32,867 nucleotides of DNA. It comes from Candidatus Nitrosopumilus sp. (lineage in GTDB: Archaea > Thermoproteota > Nitrososphaeria > Nitrososphaerales > Nitrososphaeraceae). Position numbers and translations under genes: made by a program. The notes below the pieces were generated by a model. It was given only the letters and a program-made list of their open reading frames with translations, was not told the origin of the DNA and searched no databases. Position 1 is the stretch's first letter; every line of letters starts with the position of its first letter. Positions 15,408 through 24,676 of this stretch are shown here, in pieces. The DNA is taken from the NCBI GenBank assembly GCA_013694585.1, contig JACDCB010000158.1, forward strand, positions 1 to 32,867, read 5' to 3'.

Positions 15408-17192
15408 GTGCATCTACGCCAGCCTGTAGTAGTCGTTCTAGGTCATGTAGACTCTGGTAAAACATCTTTACTAGATAAGATGAGAGGAACATTCGTTCAA
15501 TCGCGAGAAGCTGGTGGTATTACTCAACACATCGGGGCAAGTTTTTTTCCAATAGAAATAATTCAGAGTTTGACAGGTCCATTATTTAAGAAATTATTAT
15601 CGCATGATCATGCTATTCCTGGATTACTGGTTATTGATACACCTGGACATGAGGTTTTTGCAAATTTAAGATTGAGGGGAGGATCAGCAGCAGATATAGC
15701 AATTGTTGTAGTCGATGTTAATAAGGGATTTGAACCCCAGACTATAGAGAGTATAAACATTTTAAAAAATAGGAAAGTGCCTTTTGTAGTCGCGATAAAC
15801 AAAGTCGATCGTATTACAGGCTGGAAAAAAGGGATCACCAATTTCATTACCGAGGAAATCAAAGTTCAACCAAAGGAAGTTCAATTAGATCTTGATAATA
15901 AAACATATAGTGTATTGGGATCTCTTTCACAATTAGGATTCAATTCAGAGGCTTTTTGGCGTGTTAAGGATTTTACAAAAGAGGTTGCATTAGTCCCAGT
16001 TAGCGCATCAAGCGGCGTTGGTATTCCTGAGCTTTTAACAGTCCTGGTAGGACTGGCTCAACAATTCATGATAAAAAAATTAGAAAGGCATGAAGGATCC
16101 GCTAAAGGAATTATTCTAGAAGTAAATGAAGAAGTTGGATTAGGACCTTCTGCTAATGTCATTCTTTTAGACGGTATCATAAAACAAGGTGATTCAGTAG
16201 TGGTCGCAAAACGCAATTCTGTTATTGTGACTAGGATCAAATCGTTACTTTTACCAAAGCCACTTGATGAAATGCGTGATCCACGGGATAAATTTCGTCA
16301 TGTGGATATGGTAATTTCGGCTGCGGGATTAAAAATAACTTCCCCTGATTTAGATGGTGTAATAGCCGGCAGTCCATTGTATGGACTTGCCCCTACCGAT
16401 GATGAAGCAAAAATAAAAAATCTAGTTGAATCAGAAGTAAAATCCGCGCTTATTAACACAGACTCAAATGGTATTATTCTAAGATGCGACACTATTGGTT
16501 CGATTGAGGCAATTTCGGAAATGCTAAAAAAAGAGAACATCCCAATCCGTTCTGCAGACATCGGACAGATAAGTAGAAGAGATGTGATGACTGCATCTGC
16601 AGTTAAAGAAAAGGATAGATACCTGGGTATAATATTGGGCTTTAATGTCAAAGTTTTAGAAGATGCAGAAAAAGAGTCATTTGAAAGGGATGTCAAGATC
16701 TTTAATGAAAAAATCATTTATAATCTGGTGCGTAGATATACCGACTGGGTATCTTATCAAAAGAATCATGAGGATTCTATCTTATTTAATGAAATATCTC
16801 CAATTTGTAAATTTGAATTTATGAAAGGCTATGTTTTTAGAAGAAGTGATCCTGCTGTATTCGGTGCGGAAATTACCATAGGTAAAATGAAACAAAAAAT
16901 GTCAATAATGAATCCTGAGGGAAAAAAAGTGGGAGTAATACATCAGATCCAGGATAAGGGTAAATCAATTGAAGAAGCTACTAGGGGAATGCAAGTAGCA
17001 GTATCAGTTAATGGGCCTCAGATAGGTCGGCAAATTAACGAAGGTGATGTTTTTTATACTAATCTGGATAGTAGGCAAGCCAAATTACTACTTAATCGTT
17101 TTAATAATAAATTAGATGAAGAAGAAAAAGTAATTTTGGATCATATTGTTACCCTAAGAAGAAAAACAGATCCTGCTTTTGGGTACATATAG
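15408..17192 (+). CDS. infB: Translation initiation factor IF-2 / aIF5B
   Basis: This 594-residue GTPase promotes subunit joining and initiator-tRNA positioning. G1 is GHVDSGKTS, switch I includes GGITQHIGAS, G3 is DTPGHEVF, G4 is NKVD, and G5 is VSASSG. Domains II-IV follow (GIILEVNEEVGLG; ILRCDTIGSIEAI; CKFEFMKGYVFRRSDPAVFG). No long N-terminal extension and no intein is present; archaeal length is normal. It starts with GTG at 15408 immediately after the NDK stop, ending the ribosomal cluster operon. Confidence 0.97.
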   Translation: MHLRQPVVVVLGHVDSGKTSLLDKMRGTFVQSREAGGITQHIGASFFPIEIIQSLTGPLFKKLLSHDHAIPGLLVIDTPGHEVFANLRLRGGSAADIAIVVVDVNKGFEPQTIESINILKNRKVPFVVAINKVDRITGWKKGITNFITEEIKVQPKEVQLDLDNKTYSVLGSLSQLGFNSEAFWRVKDFTKEVALVPVSASSGVGIPELLTVLVGLAQQFMIKKLERHEGSAKGIILEVNEEVGLGPSANVILLDGIIKQGDSVVVAKRNSVIVTRIKSLLLPKPLDEMRDPRDKFRHVDMVISAAGLKITSPDLDGVIAGSPLYGLAPTDDEAKIKNLVESEVKSALINTDSNGIILRCDTIGSIEAISEMLKKENIPIRSADIGQISRRDVMTASAVKEKDRYLGIILGFNVKVLEDAEKESFERDVKIFNEKIIYNLVRRYTDWVSYQKNHEDSILFNEISPICKFEFMKGYVFRRSDPAVFGAEITIGKMKQKMSIMNPEGKKVGVIHQIQDKGKSIEEATRGMQVAVSVNGPQIGRQINEGDVFYTNLDSRQAKLLLNRFNNKLDEEEKVILDHIVTLRRKTDPAFGYI

Positions 17193-17256
17193 TAAATTCG
17201 TGTTTAATGTCATCTGATATTTATATAGTGTTAAATTTGTAAATAATGTAAAAACT

Positions 17257-17517
17257 ATGAATGAATTTAATTTAATAGGAAAAATTTTCTTTGCTCCTAA
17301 TACTTCTGATTCTGAATTAATCGAAAAAGCCAAACTAAGACTAAAAGAACATGGGATACCTGAAGGGATAATTGAAATTAATTATAATGTTCAAGAACTA
17401 AACGAAGGTGATTTATATATAAGTTATGATCCCCCAGATTTGATATTGAGAAAAGTATATGCCAAAACCCCAAGTGGTTTTATTAAAATGAAAAGTGTAA
17501 AATCTATCAAACTTTAA
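17257..17517 (+). CDS. Small conserved-looking hypothetical protein
   Basis: This 86-residue soluble protein has no recognised family. It has a helix (SDSELIEKAKLRLKEHG) then strands (GIIEINYNVQELNEGDLYIS, DLILRKVYAKTPSGFIKMKS). The alternation and the short GDL/PPDL turns suggest a compact alpha/beta fold. It lies 64 bases after infB in the same direction and converges on hisS with a 2-base gap. It could be read from the infB transcript or from its own promoter. Function unknown. Confidence 0.6.
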   Translation: MNEFNLIGKIFFAPNTSDSELIEKAKLRLKEHGIPEGIIEINYNVQELNEGDLYISYDPPDLILRKVYAKTPSGFIKMKSVKSIKL

Positions 17518-17519
17518 AT

Positions 17520-18830
17520 TTATCTCGATCTTATTTTGACCAACTTATTAACTAATTCATCAAAATCCTTAGTTATGTTTATCTTTTTATCTATCTTCTG
17601 CAATGCATCTCTTAATATAACTTCACCACTTTTTTCTAAATTCTCTTTACTTAAGATTATGATTTTTTTACTCTTCTTATTTTCTGCTTCTGCAATTTGT
17701 TTTGAAAATGATCTTCCTAATAAGTCATAGTCAACCGGAAAATTGTTTCTCCTTAAATACGAAGCTAATCGTTCTACATGGTCAAATATTTCAATAGAGT
17801 CATATACTACATAATTCAAGTCTTCAAACTCATCATTTTGATCTTTCTTAAATATTCCCTGTTGTTTCATTGCCAAAACAATACGCTCGACCCCACCAGC
17901 TGCCCCGATGGCTCCAACTTCTTTTCTTCCAAAAGCATCGGTAAGTTTGTTATATCGACCACCTCCAACAAGCGATCCTAGGTTATTTCCTGTGTCTATT
18001 GCTTCAAAAACTAATCCTGAATAATAGTCCAAACCTCTTACGATGCCCAAATTTATCCGAATGTTATTTATTCCTTTATTTGATAACGACCTGTTGATTT
18101 TTTCTATCTCTTCCCAGCTCTTCAGTTTGAGCGATTTCATAGCACCGTCTAATTCCTTGAAACTGCCTTTTTTCTCTGCAAAATTAATCACTTTTTCTAA
18201 GACTTTGCTATCAATTCTTTCATCATATTCTTTTAACACATTGTCTTTTCCCTTCTTTGGTATTTTGTCAATTGCTCTAAATATCTCAAATAGTTCTTCA
18301 TCATTTGATATCTTGAGAATATTTTTGATATACTCTTCAATTAAATTTCTACTGCTAATATCGATAAGTATATTTCTCAATCCAAGTTTTTGTAGAAAAA
18401 TTGATGTAAATTCAATTATTTCAGTATCGGATTCTATTGTTGAAGGCCCGTATATTTCAATGTCCCATTGATGGAAAAATCTGTATCTTCCTGCTTGTGG
18501 CTCATCATATCTCCATACTCCCCCAAATGAGGCGATTTTTGTGGGAATCTTCAGATCTCTTCGTGATACAAAGTATCTTGTTAATCCTATGGTTAAATCA
18601 AATCTAAGAGCAATATTTCTATCCCCTTTATCTACGAAATTGTAGATCTCCTTAGTTATGGAAGGACCTGACTTTGCCTCGAGGGTAGATAATAATTCTA
18701 ATGGAGATGGTTCCATCAACATAAAATTAAAAATTCTTGCAGATTCTATGAAAGCTTTTCTTATTATATTGATGTCCTTGTACTCGTCTGGCTCCAGATC
18801 TCTCATCCCTCTCGGCAGTTGAAATTTCAT
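17520..18830 (-). CDS. hisS: Histidyl-tRNA synthetase
   Basis: This class II synthetase charges tRNA-His. Motif 1 lies around PRGMRDLEPDEY to the first helix, motif 2 is FGGVWRYDEPQAGRYRFFHQ, the histidine-binding loops are RGLDYYSGLVFE and GGGRYNKLTDAFG, and motif 3 is GAAGGVERIVLAM. The C-terminal anticodon-binding domain (YLRRNNFPVDYDLLGRSFSK onward) is complete. The 436-residue length is normal. It starts at ATG 18830, divergent from archease with a 76-base shared promoter region. Confidence 0.96.
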   Translation of the reverse strand: MKFQLPRGMRDLEPDEYKDINIIRKAFIESARIFNFMLMEPSPLELLSTLEAKSGPSITKEIYNFVDKGDRNIALRFDLTIGLTRYFVSRRDLKIPTKIASFGGVWRYDEPQAGRYRFFHQWDIEIYGPSTIESDTEIIEFTSIFLQKLGLRNILIDISSRNLIEEYIKNILKISNDEELFEIFRAIDKIPKKGKDNVLKEYDERIDSKVLEKVINFAEKKGSFKELDGAMKSLKLKSWEEIEKINRSLSNKGINNIRINLGIVRGLDYYSGLVFEAIDTGNNLGSLVGGGRYNKLTDAFGRKEVGAIGAAGGVERIVLAMKQQGIFKKDQNDEFEDLNYVVYDSIEIFDHVERLASYLRRNNFPVDYDLLGRSFSKQIAEAENKKSKKIIILSKENLEKSGEVILRDALQKIDKKINITKDFDELVNKLVKIRSR

Positions 18831-18845
18831 TGTTGTTTAGACTGT

Positions 18846-18859
18846 CAATATTTTTTAAA
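18846..18859 (-). promoter_or_regulatory. TATA-like box of hisS
   Basis: On the minus strand TTTAAAAAATATTG lies 16-29 bases before the hisS ATG, compatible with a leaderless or near-leaderless start. Confidence 0.35.
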
Positions 18860-18877
18860 TTTAGATTTTCCGGTTCA

Positions 18878-18886
18878 TTATATATC
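18878..18886 (+). promoter_or_regulatory. TATA-like box of archease
   Basis: TTATATATC is centred 25 bases before the archease ATG at 18907, the spacing expected for a leaderless archaeal mRNA. Confidence 0.5.
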
Positions 18887-18906
18887 TATTAGTTTAATAC
18901 AAGTGT

Positions 18907-19350
18907 ATGTTTCTTGACCGTGTTGAATATCTTGACCATATGACTGATGCATACCTACGTATCAGAGGTCAAACCATGAAGGAAGCTTTTGAATATTCGG
19001 CAATGGGCTTGGTTAATATCATGTATGATATAGAAAATATAGAGAAAAAGCAGCGGATTCCTATTTTTGCAGAAGGTGAAGAGTTAGAGAATCTATTGTT
19101 TGAGTGGCTTGATAAAATCTTGTTGATGATGCTCATTGATAAAGTGGTTTTTTCAAAGTTTGATATGGAAATTACCTTTGATAAAGCTTCTGATAAATAC
19201 ATTATTACTGGCTATGGTGAGGGTGAAATTGTCGATCTTAATAAACATGAACTTAAAGTAGAGATTAAGGGGATAACCTATCATGAACTGAAAATACTCG
19301 ATTATAAAGATACAAATGAAATCATAATTGAATATATAGTAGATTTATAG
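18907..19350 (+). CDS. Archease, RtcB tRNA-ligase cofactor
   Basis: Archease speeds multiple turnovers and guanylylation of the RtcB ligase, which joins tRNA exons after splicing. The 147-residue protein shows the family pattern: YLDHMTDAYLRIRG (metal-binding Asp), the helix TMKEAFEYSAMGLVNIMYD, LLFEWLDKILLMMLIDKVVF, VEIKGITYHELKI, and the acidic YIVDL C-terminus. Normally the N-terminus reads DHTADVG; here it is DHMTDAY, with the Asp pair kept. The rtcB gene is not in this window. Its presence suits the intron-bearing tRNAs nearby. Confidence 0.9.
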   Translation: MFLDRVEYLDHMTDAYLRIRGQTMKEAFEYSAMGLVNIMYDIENIEKKQRIPIFAEGEELENLLFEWLDKILLMMLIDKVVFSKFDMEITFDKASDKYIITGYGEGEIVDLNKHELKVEIKGITYHELKILDYKDTNEIIIEYIVDL

Positions 19351-19462
19351 CCTTTTTATAATAAAAAATATGTTTTATATCTGCTCTTACAATTCTAGAA
19401 TTCATAAGAAGATTAGAATATTATTATTCTGTTTATGATAAATAGTTAAATCTAGATTTAAT

Positions 19463-19494
19463 ATTAATATAAATATTATAATATTTATATTAAT
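19463..19494. repeat. Perfect 32-bp AT-only palindrome
   Basis: ATTAATATAAATATTA is followed at once by its exact reverse complement TAATATTTATATTAAT. The block lies about 110 bases after the archease stop. It could be a protein-binding site, a cruciform or an end-of-transcript hairpin. Confidence 0.8.
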
Positions 19495-20142
19495 TTATCA
19501 ATAAATTATAGTGCTTTCGAGAAACTGGAAAAGGAAAAGGAAAGGAGAATACAACATTTTTAATACATCTATTACGTCGTTACAGCTGATCATCTCTTTA
19601 TAAAGCGTTTTTTCATATAGATATATTATGGGTAATTCATTATATGTTGGTGTCTCATGTGTCAGTATGTAATGATGTGTAGCACATAAAGCTAAATTAG
19701 TACGACCTAATATATCAATTCAGTCAATTTATTCTGTATAAATATAGATAAAATATACATTTAAGGTTTTTATCCCCAGACACACATAACCAGCAGCTTT
19801 TTAATTTTAGTTGTCGAAATATTAGATATCTCGAACAAATCATTGAATTATGTAGCGAATGGTATATTACAATAGTTTCTATTGATAGTTTGAATCTACC
19901 CTTTACATTCTTTCTAATCCGGTTAATTATTCTCAGATCTTAGTTTATCATGTTTTAAAATAATTACAATAAAATAGCTCTAAATATTTGAGAAATGTAA
20001 AAAATTCTATCTATAACAAAATATATAATACAATTGATTGTGGTTTACATATTTTTTCTTTTTTTATTTATGGATTCGCATTTTCCTTAGAAATTTCATA
20101 AATTTTTTCTATTAGTATAGATGGTTCATGCGATCGTAAAGT

Positions 20143-20151
20143 CTTATATAT
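20143..20151 (+). promoter_or_regulatory. TATA-like box of thioredoxin
   Basis: CTTATATAT lies 29-37 bases before the thioredoxin ATG, giving an expected start site 4-8 bases upstream of the codon. Confidence 0.45.
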
Positions 20152-20179
20152 CAAATATTAATATAGATTATCCGTAAAA

Positions 20180-20536
20180 ATGACTAACGAATCAGGATCT
20201 ACCTCCTCCTCTTCTAATACTATAGTAGAATTATCGGAAAATAATTTTGAACACTTTATATCTGATAACAAGATCGTCTTGGTCGATTTTTGGGCAACAT
20301 GGTGTGGCCCTTGCCAATTTATGCTCCCAATATTTGATAAACTTTCCAAAAAATACACAGATAAAGTCAAATTCGGTAGATTAAACGTCGATGACAATCA
20401 ATCAATAGCAATGCGTCTGGAAGTGTATGCCATACCCACATTTGTAATGTTTGTAGGCGGTAACGCAGTAGATCGAGCAGTTGGTGCAGTAGGCGAAAAG
20501 GGGCTGGATAGTCTACTACAAAAAACCCAATCTTAG
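20180..20536 (+). CDS. trxA: Thioredoxin
   Basis: This 118-residue protein disulfide reductase carries the active site WCGPC in VDFWATWCGPCQFMLPIFDKL, the cis-proline in YAIPTFVMF, and the GGNAVDRAVGAVGEKGL loop before the last helix. A Ser/Thr-rich 15-residue N-terminal arm (TNESGSTSSSSNT) precedes the fold and has no hydrophobic signal, so it should be cytoplasmic. It is transcribed alone, 165 bases ahead of the succinate dehydrogenase operon. Confidence 0.95.
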   Translation: MTNESGSTSSSSNTIVELSENNFEHFISDNKIVLVDFWATWCGPCQFMLPIFDKLSKKYTDKVKFGRLNVDDNQSIAMRLEVYAIPTFVMFVGGNAVDRAVGAVGEKGLDSLLQKTQS

Positions 20537-20701
20537 CAAATGGAATCTATCAATATGATTACTTGAGTTTTATTCCTAAATTTCGTATTTATACAATCAT
20601 ATTGAATATTGATAATAAATAACAGATACGTTGAGAACTTGTGATTAATTATTAGAAAGAATTTATTATTGATTTGATTTAGATATCATGAGATAAAGTA
20701 T

Positions 20702-22420
20702 TTGACGGAAACTCTTTCTTACGATATCCTTATAGTAGGGTCCGGCTTGGCCGGACTCAGGGCTGCTATTACCGCAGCCTCGAAAAACAAGAATCTAAAA
20801 ATTGCTGTTCTGTCAAAAGTTCAGGTAATGCGTTCTCATTCTGTATCTGCTGAAGGAGGCACAGCTGCTGTACTCTACGAAAACGAAGGTGATAACATAG
20901 AGTCACACATATATGATACTATTAAAGGTAGTGATTTTTTAGCAGATCAAGATGTTGCAGAAAGGCTTGTAAATGCGGTTCCATCCGAAATAATACAACT
21001 TGATAGATGGGGAATGCCATGGTCGAGACGGGATAATGGAAGAATCGATCAACGGAAATTTGGTGGCTATTCTTTTCCAAGGGCTACTTATGCTCAGGAT
21101 AAAGTGGGATTTTACGAGATGCAGACGCTCTATGATACATGTCTTAAATATGATAATATTTTTTTCTTTAATGAATGGTTCTGTACTTCCATCCTTCATG
21201 AAGCGAATACCTTTCAAGGATTTACTTGCATAGAGATGAAAAATGGCAATTTTATTAAGGTCGTTGCCCCCTCAGGCATAATTTGTACTGGAGGCGCAGG
21301 CAGAATTTATAGTTTCTCTACCTATGCTTATTCTTCTACTCCAGATGGTTTAGATATGGCATACCGTGCTGGCATGGCTTTAAAGGATATGGAATTTGTT
21401 CAATTCCATCCTACGGGTATTTTGCCATCCGGAATCTTGATTACTGAAGGTGCACGGGGAGAGGGGGGATATTTGATTAACTCTGAAGGTGAACGGTTTA
21501 TGAAAAACTATGCAGGCGAAAAATTGGAACTTGCTCCAAGGGATGTGGTGTCTCGTTCCATGATAACTGAAATTCAGGCAGGGAGAGGATTTAAGCATAT
21601 TACGGGTGCAGATTGTCTTAAATTAGATCTAACTCATCTAGGTGCAGAAAGAATTAAAGAAAAACTTGCAGGAATCAGAGAAATTGGAATTAAATTTTCT
21701 GGAATAGACGTAATTGATGAACCTATCGAAGTGAGACCTGTGTGTCATTATATGATGGGTGGCATCCATTCTAATGTGGATGGTGCTACTGAATTTAATG
21801 GACTGTGGGTAGCTGGTGAAGCTTCATGTAATAGTACTCATGGAGCGAATCGATTGGGGGCAAATTCTACTTCTGAATGCCTGGTATGGGGTACTATTAC
21901 TGGAGAATTGGCTGCCAATCACGCGTTAAGTAAAAAGAATACCATTCCAAGTACGGATAATCATCAATTTTTGATGGAAGAAAAGAGAATCTATGATGGA
22001 ATATTTAGAGGTCGTGGAGATGCAAATCCTTATGAAATTAGAAAGAATCTGACTGATACCATGGATGAAAGATCTCATGTTTACAGAAATGAAAATGATC
22101 TTATAGAGGGATTGAAAAGAATTCGTACTCTTAAATCGTTAAGTTGGAAACACGTTGATGATCAAGCAAAAGAATACAATACAAATTTCATTAATGTAAT
22201 GGAGATAGATTCCATGATGCGAGTTGCTGAAATAGTATTGATGGGTGCAATAAATAGACGCGAATCTAGAGGAGCTCATGCAAGAATTGATTATCCCAAC
22301 CGCGATGATAATAACTTTTTAAAACATACTCTTGCATATTATAATGGTGACAGGGAACCTAGGATGGAATGGCATCCGGTCGTATTTACTCGATATGCAC
22401 CAGTGGAGAGAAAATACTAA
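20702..22420 (+). CDS. sdhA: Succinate dehydrogenase flavoprotein subunit
   Basis: This FAD-binding catalytic subunit oxidises succinate to fumarate (TCA cycle, respiratory complex II). The dinucleotide fold is IVGSGLAGLRAA. The His for covalent FAD is H46 in MRSHSVSAEGGTAA. Active-site segments are QFHPTGILPSGILITEGARGEGG and RPVCHYMMGGIHSNVDG, and GEASCNSTHGANRLGANS closes the flavin site. The 572-residue length is normal. Translation starts at TTG 20702. Its stop abuts the sdhC ATG, so the operon runs A-C-D-B. Confidence 0.96.
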   Translation: MTETLSYDILIVGSGLAGLRAAITAASKNKNLKIAVLSKVQVMRSHSVSAEGGTAAVLYENEGDNIESHIYDTIKGSDFLADQDVAERLVNAVPSEIIQLDRWGMPWSRRDNGRIDQRKFGGYSFPRATYAQDKVGFYEMQTLYDTCLKYDNIFFFNEWFCTSILHEANTFQGFTCIEMKNGNFIKVVAPSGIICTGGAGRIYSFSTYAYSSTPDGLDMAYRAGMALKDMEFVQFHPTGILPSGILITEGARGEGGYLINSEGERFMKNYAGEKLELAPRDVVSRSMITEIQAGRGFKHITGADCLKLDLTHLGAERIKEKLAGIREIGIKFSGIDVIDEPIEVRPVCHYMMGGIHSNVDGATEFNGLWVAGEASCNSTHGANRLGANSTSECLVWGTITGELAANHALSKKNTIPSTDNHQFLMEEKRIYDGIFRGRGDANPYEIRKNLTDTMDERSHVYRNENDLIEGLKRIRTLKSLSWKHVDDQAKEYNTNFINVMEIDSMMRVAEIVLMGAINRRESRGAHARIDYPNRDDNNFLKHTLAYYNGDREPRMEWHPVVFTRYAPVERKY

Positions 22421-22906
22421 ATGGGTATAAAACCTAATAGTGAGAATAATTCTAGTACAGGTGACGACATTAGGCTCAAATCTGGACGTGAAGGATTAAT
22501 GGGCTGGTTGAACCCTACTAGATATGGTTGGGAAAGAGTATCTTATTGGTTGCAACGTTTAACGGGAGTCGGTTTATTAATTTACTTTATAGGACATATA
22601 TATGAAACCAGCTCACTAGTAAATGGGATTAATGCTTGGAATAGTATGCTGGAGTTGACTCAGACAACAGGAGGGCACATATTTCTATTGTTGGTTATAG
22701 GTGCAAGCACTTTTCATACAGTTAATGGATTACGACTTATTTTTACCGAGTCTGGAATAGGCATAGGTAGACCAGGACGACCGGATTATCCATATGATGC
22801 AACTTCTTTGAATTATAAGCAAAAATCTGGTATATGGGTTGCCCTGTTATTAGCAACGATTGCCATGTTGTATGGTGGTATGGTTATGTTTGGAGATGTG
22901 ACCTAA
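22421..22906 (+). CDS. sdhC: Succinate dehydrogenase membrane subunit C
   Basis: This 161-residue membrane anchor has a polar N-terminus of about 45 residues. Three membrane helices follow: one around LTGVGLLIYFIGHIYET, one at HIFLLLVIGASTF running into HTVNGLRLIF, and one at IWVALLLATIAMLYGGMVMF. The opening SYWLQRLTGVGL matches SdhC quinone-site residues (Ser/Arg). H-T-V-N-G-L-R in helix 2 is the usual heme b ligand region of SdhC. It begins 0 bases after sdhA. Confidence 0.9.
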   Translation: MGIKPNSENNSSTGDDIRLKSGREGLMGWLNPTRYGWERVSYWLQRLTGVGLLIYFIGHIYETSSLVNGINAWNSMLELTQTTGGHIFLLLVIGASTFHTVNGLRLIFTESGIGIGRPGRPDYPYDATSLNYKQKSGIWVALLLATIAMLYGGMVMFGDVT

Positions 22907-22966
22907 GATTGGACATGACAAACACCTTTAGCAGTTTGAAATATTTTATGGAGCTTGAAATCTAGA

Positions 22967-23320
22967 ATGCCGTTATTAAAACTACGCGAAAGTCAAATAA
23001 TGAAAATTCATTATTTGACTGGGATATGTGCCGTATTCTTTGTAGCAATTCATATATTATTTAGACTCATTATGCCATTTGGCCAAAGTTTAGAATTTCA
23101 TAACGTAGTAGCTAATTATCATAACATATACTATATCATACTATTGGAATTAATCCTTGTTTTCATCTCCATTCATGGATTTAACGGCTTGAGAATTATT
23201 TTATTAGAACTTAAACAAAATCAATGGTGGGAGTCCACAATAACTATATTGGTGCTGGCCGCAATGATTGGTGTTATAGCATATGGTACAAGAACAATTA
23301 TTATTGGGAGTCAATTATAA
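22967..23320 (+). CDS. sdhD: Succinate dehydrogenase membrane subunit D
   Basis: This second membrane anchor of about 117 residues has three helices: GICAVFFVAIHILFRLI, YYIILLELILVFISI running into HGFNGLRIIL, and TITILVLAAMIGVIAYG. The H-G-F-N-G-L-R motif mirrors the HTVNGLR of SdhC. I chose the ATG at 22967, with GGAG 13 bases upstream. A TTG at 22955 would add 4 residues but sits almost on the GGAG. It lies 60 bases after sdhC. Confidence 0.82.
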   Translation: MPLLKLRESQIMKIHYLTGICAVFFVAIHILFRLIMPFGQSLEFHNVVANYHNIYYIILLELILVFISIHGFNGLRIILLELKQNQWWESTITILVLAAMIGVIAYGTRTIIIGSQL

Positions 23321-23413
23321 TATGTATCAAGAAAATTTTATACCCTGGTCATCTTTTACACCAATTCTGATTGTTAAACTTGAATATGAAATCAAAAACA
23401 TGTGTGGATAAAT

Positions 23414-24190
23414 ATGAGTGAAGAAACTAATAAAATAAAATTAAAAGTATATAGAACTAATTATAACAAAGAAGAGTCTCCACATTATGACGAATTTGAT
23501 GTGTCCGTAAAACGATGGACTACGGTTTTGGATGCACTGTTAGATGCCAAAAGTTATTCTGACAGTAGTTTAGGAATTAGATATTCATGTAGAATGGCTT
23601 CTTGCGGTTCATGCGGAATGAAAATAAATGGCAGGCCCCGATTAGCATGTTATACAAAAATATCTGAACTAAATGACCAAACAATAGTTTGTGATCCCCT
23701 ACCTAATTTCCCGAGGATAAGAGACTTGGTCACAGATTTTACGGAATTCTTCGCTCATCATAAAAAGATCGAACCATATATACACAATGAAAAGGTGCCA
23801 ATTGATGTTGCAAAAAAAGATGACTTGGTTGAATTTAAACAAACTCCAGAAGATGTAGACAAGTATTTGCAATTCTCCTATTGTATTAAATGCGGTTTAT
23901 GTTATTCTGCATGTCCTACAGTAGCAACGGATACAAAGTTTCCAGGACCTCAGGCTTTATCTCAGGCATATCGATATACGGCAGACAATAGAGATTCTGG
24001 CGAGTCAACTAGATTCAACATAGTTGATGAGAGACACGGAATTTGGAGATGCCATTTTGCGGGATCTTGCAGTAATGTATGCCCTAAAGGGGTTGACCCG
24101 GCCTTAGGAATTCAGCTTCTTAAGGGCCATCTGATCGGAATTACAAAAAATGATAAAAAAATTGCGACTCTAAGGTCAAAAGAGGAATAG
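23414..24190 (+). CDS. sdhB: Succinate dehydrogenase iron-sulfur subunit
   Basis: This electron-transfer subunit carries three Fe-S clusters. The [2Fe-2S] ligands are CRMASCGSCGMKINGRPRLAC-like (four Cys within that block), the [4Fe-4S] ligands are CIKCGLCYSACP, and the third set is CHFAGSCSNVCPKGVDP. The third set begins with Cys and has the pattern C-x5-C-x3-CP, as for the [3Fe-4S] cluster. The 258-residue length is normal. I chose the ATG at 23414 (MSEETNKIKL); a GTG at 23402 would add 4 residues. It is the last gene of the sdhACDB operon, and it converges on a DUF59 gene. Confidence 0.95.
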   Translation: MSEETNKIKLKVYRTNYNKEESPHYDEFDVSVKRWTTVLDALLDAKSYSDSSLGIRYSCRMASCGSCGMKINGRPRLACYTKISELNDQTIVCDPLPNFPRIRDLVTDFTEFFAHHKKIEPYIHNEKVPIDVAKKDDLVEFKQTPEDVDKYLQFSYCIKCGLCYSACPTVATDTKFPGPQALSQAYRYTADNRDSGESTRFNIVDERHGIWRCHFAGSCSNVCPKGVDPALGIQLLKGHLIGITKNDKKIATLRSKEE

Positions 24191-24220
24191 CAAAAAATCA
24201 TTGATTAATTGGGCAATAGG

Positions 24221-24565
24221 CTATTTTTCACTCTTTTTCTCATCTTGTTGTTCTGAAGGTTTTTTACTTTCATTTACCTGCTTGTTTATCGCTTCTGCCA
24301 TGAAATGGTTGCTTACATTTACTTTTACATCGTTGATGCCTTCAACTTTGAAAATGTTGTCTCTTACATCTTGTGCTATTTTAAATCCAAATACTGCTGG
24401 ACAGAATGGACTTGTAAGATGTAAATCGACATCAACTTTTCCTTTATCGATGTCTACCTTGTCTATTAATTCTAACTCCATTATTGAAACTCCTATTTCC
24501 GGGTCAACTATTTTTGTAAGTTCATCAAATATTAGACGTCTAGTTAGTTGTAAATCTTGAGACAT
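24221..24565 (-). CDS. MIP18/DUF59 Fe-S assembly-type protein
   Basis: This 114-residue protein belongs to the MIP18/SufT/PaaD family, which helps deliver Fe-S clusters. The family motif is DPEIGVSIMELELIDKVDI, and the conserved Cys lies in TSPFCPAVFGF. An acidic/basic charged tail (SKKPSEQQDEKKSEK) follows. Its position beside the Fe-S subunit SdhB fits an assembly role but could be chance. I chose the ATG at 24565 (MSQDLQL), with a TATA-like TTAATAAAT about 26-34 bases upstream; an ATG at 24583 would add 6 residues. Confidence 0.85.
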   Translation of the reverse strand: MSQDLQLTRRLIFDELTKIVDPEIGVSIMELELIDKVDIDKGKVDVDLHLTSPFCPAVFGFKIAQDVRDNIFKVEGINDVKVNVSNHFMAEAINKQVNESKKPSEQQDEKKSEK

Positions 24566-24676
24566 GATAACATATAGTGTCATCTTTCCTATTTATTAAT
24601 TATTTACTAAATTCCAATATTTTTCGCCTCATCGATCTTATTATGTTAAAATATCCGATTAAATTAAAATTTTTGA

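Larger units (their letters stand above)
19351..20179. other. Long AT-rich gene-free gap
   Basis: I find no credible protein or tRNA gene. It holds a perfect 32-bp AT palindrome (19463-19494), a 23-base all-purine run with GGA repeats (19527-19549) and, at its end, the thioredoxin promoter. Stops occur densely in all frames. An unannotated small RNA cannot be excluded. Confidence 0.6.

Noticed and set aside
18043-18471. 142-codon plus-strand frame inside hisS
   Set aside because: Composition is almost all Ser, Leu, Ile and Phe, the complement of a lysine-rich coding strand; no start signals.
19669-19745. AATGATG resembling a C box for a C/D guide RNA
   Set aside because: No CTGA D box or matching D'/C' pair at the right distance, and no terminal stem; too weak to call.
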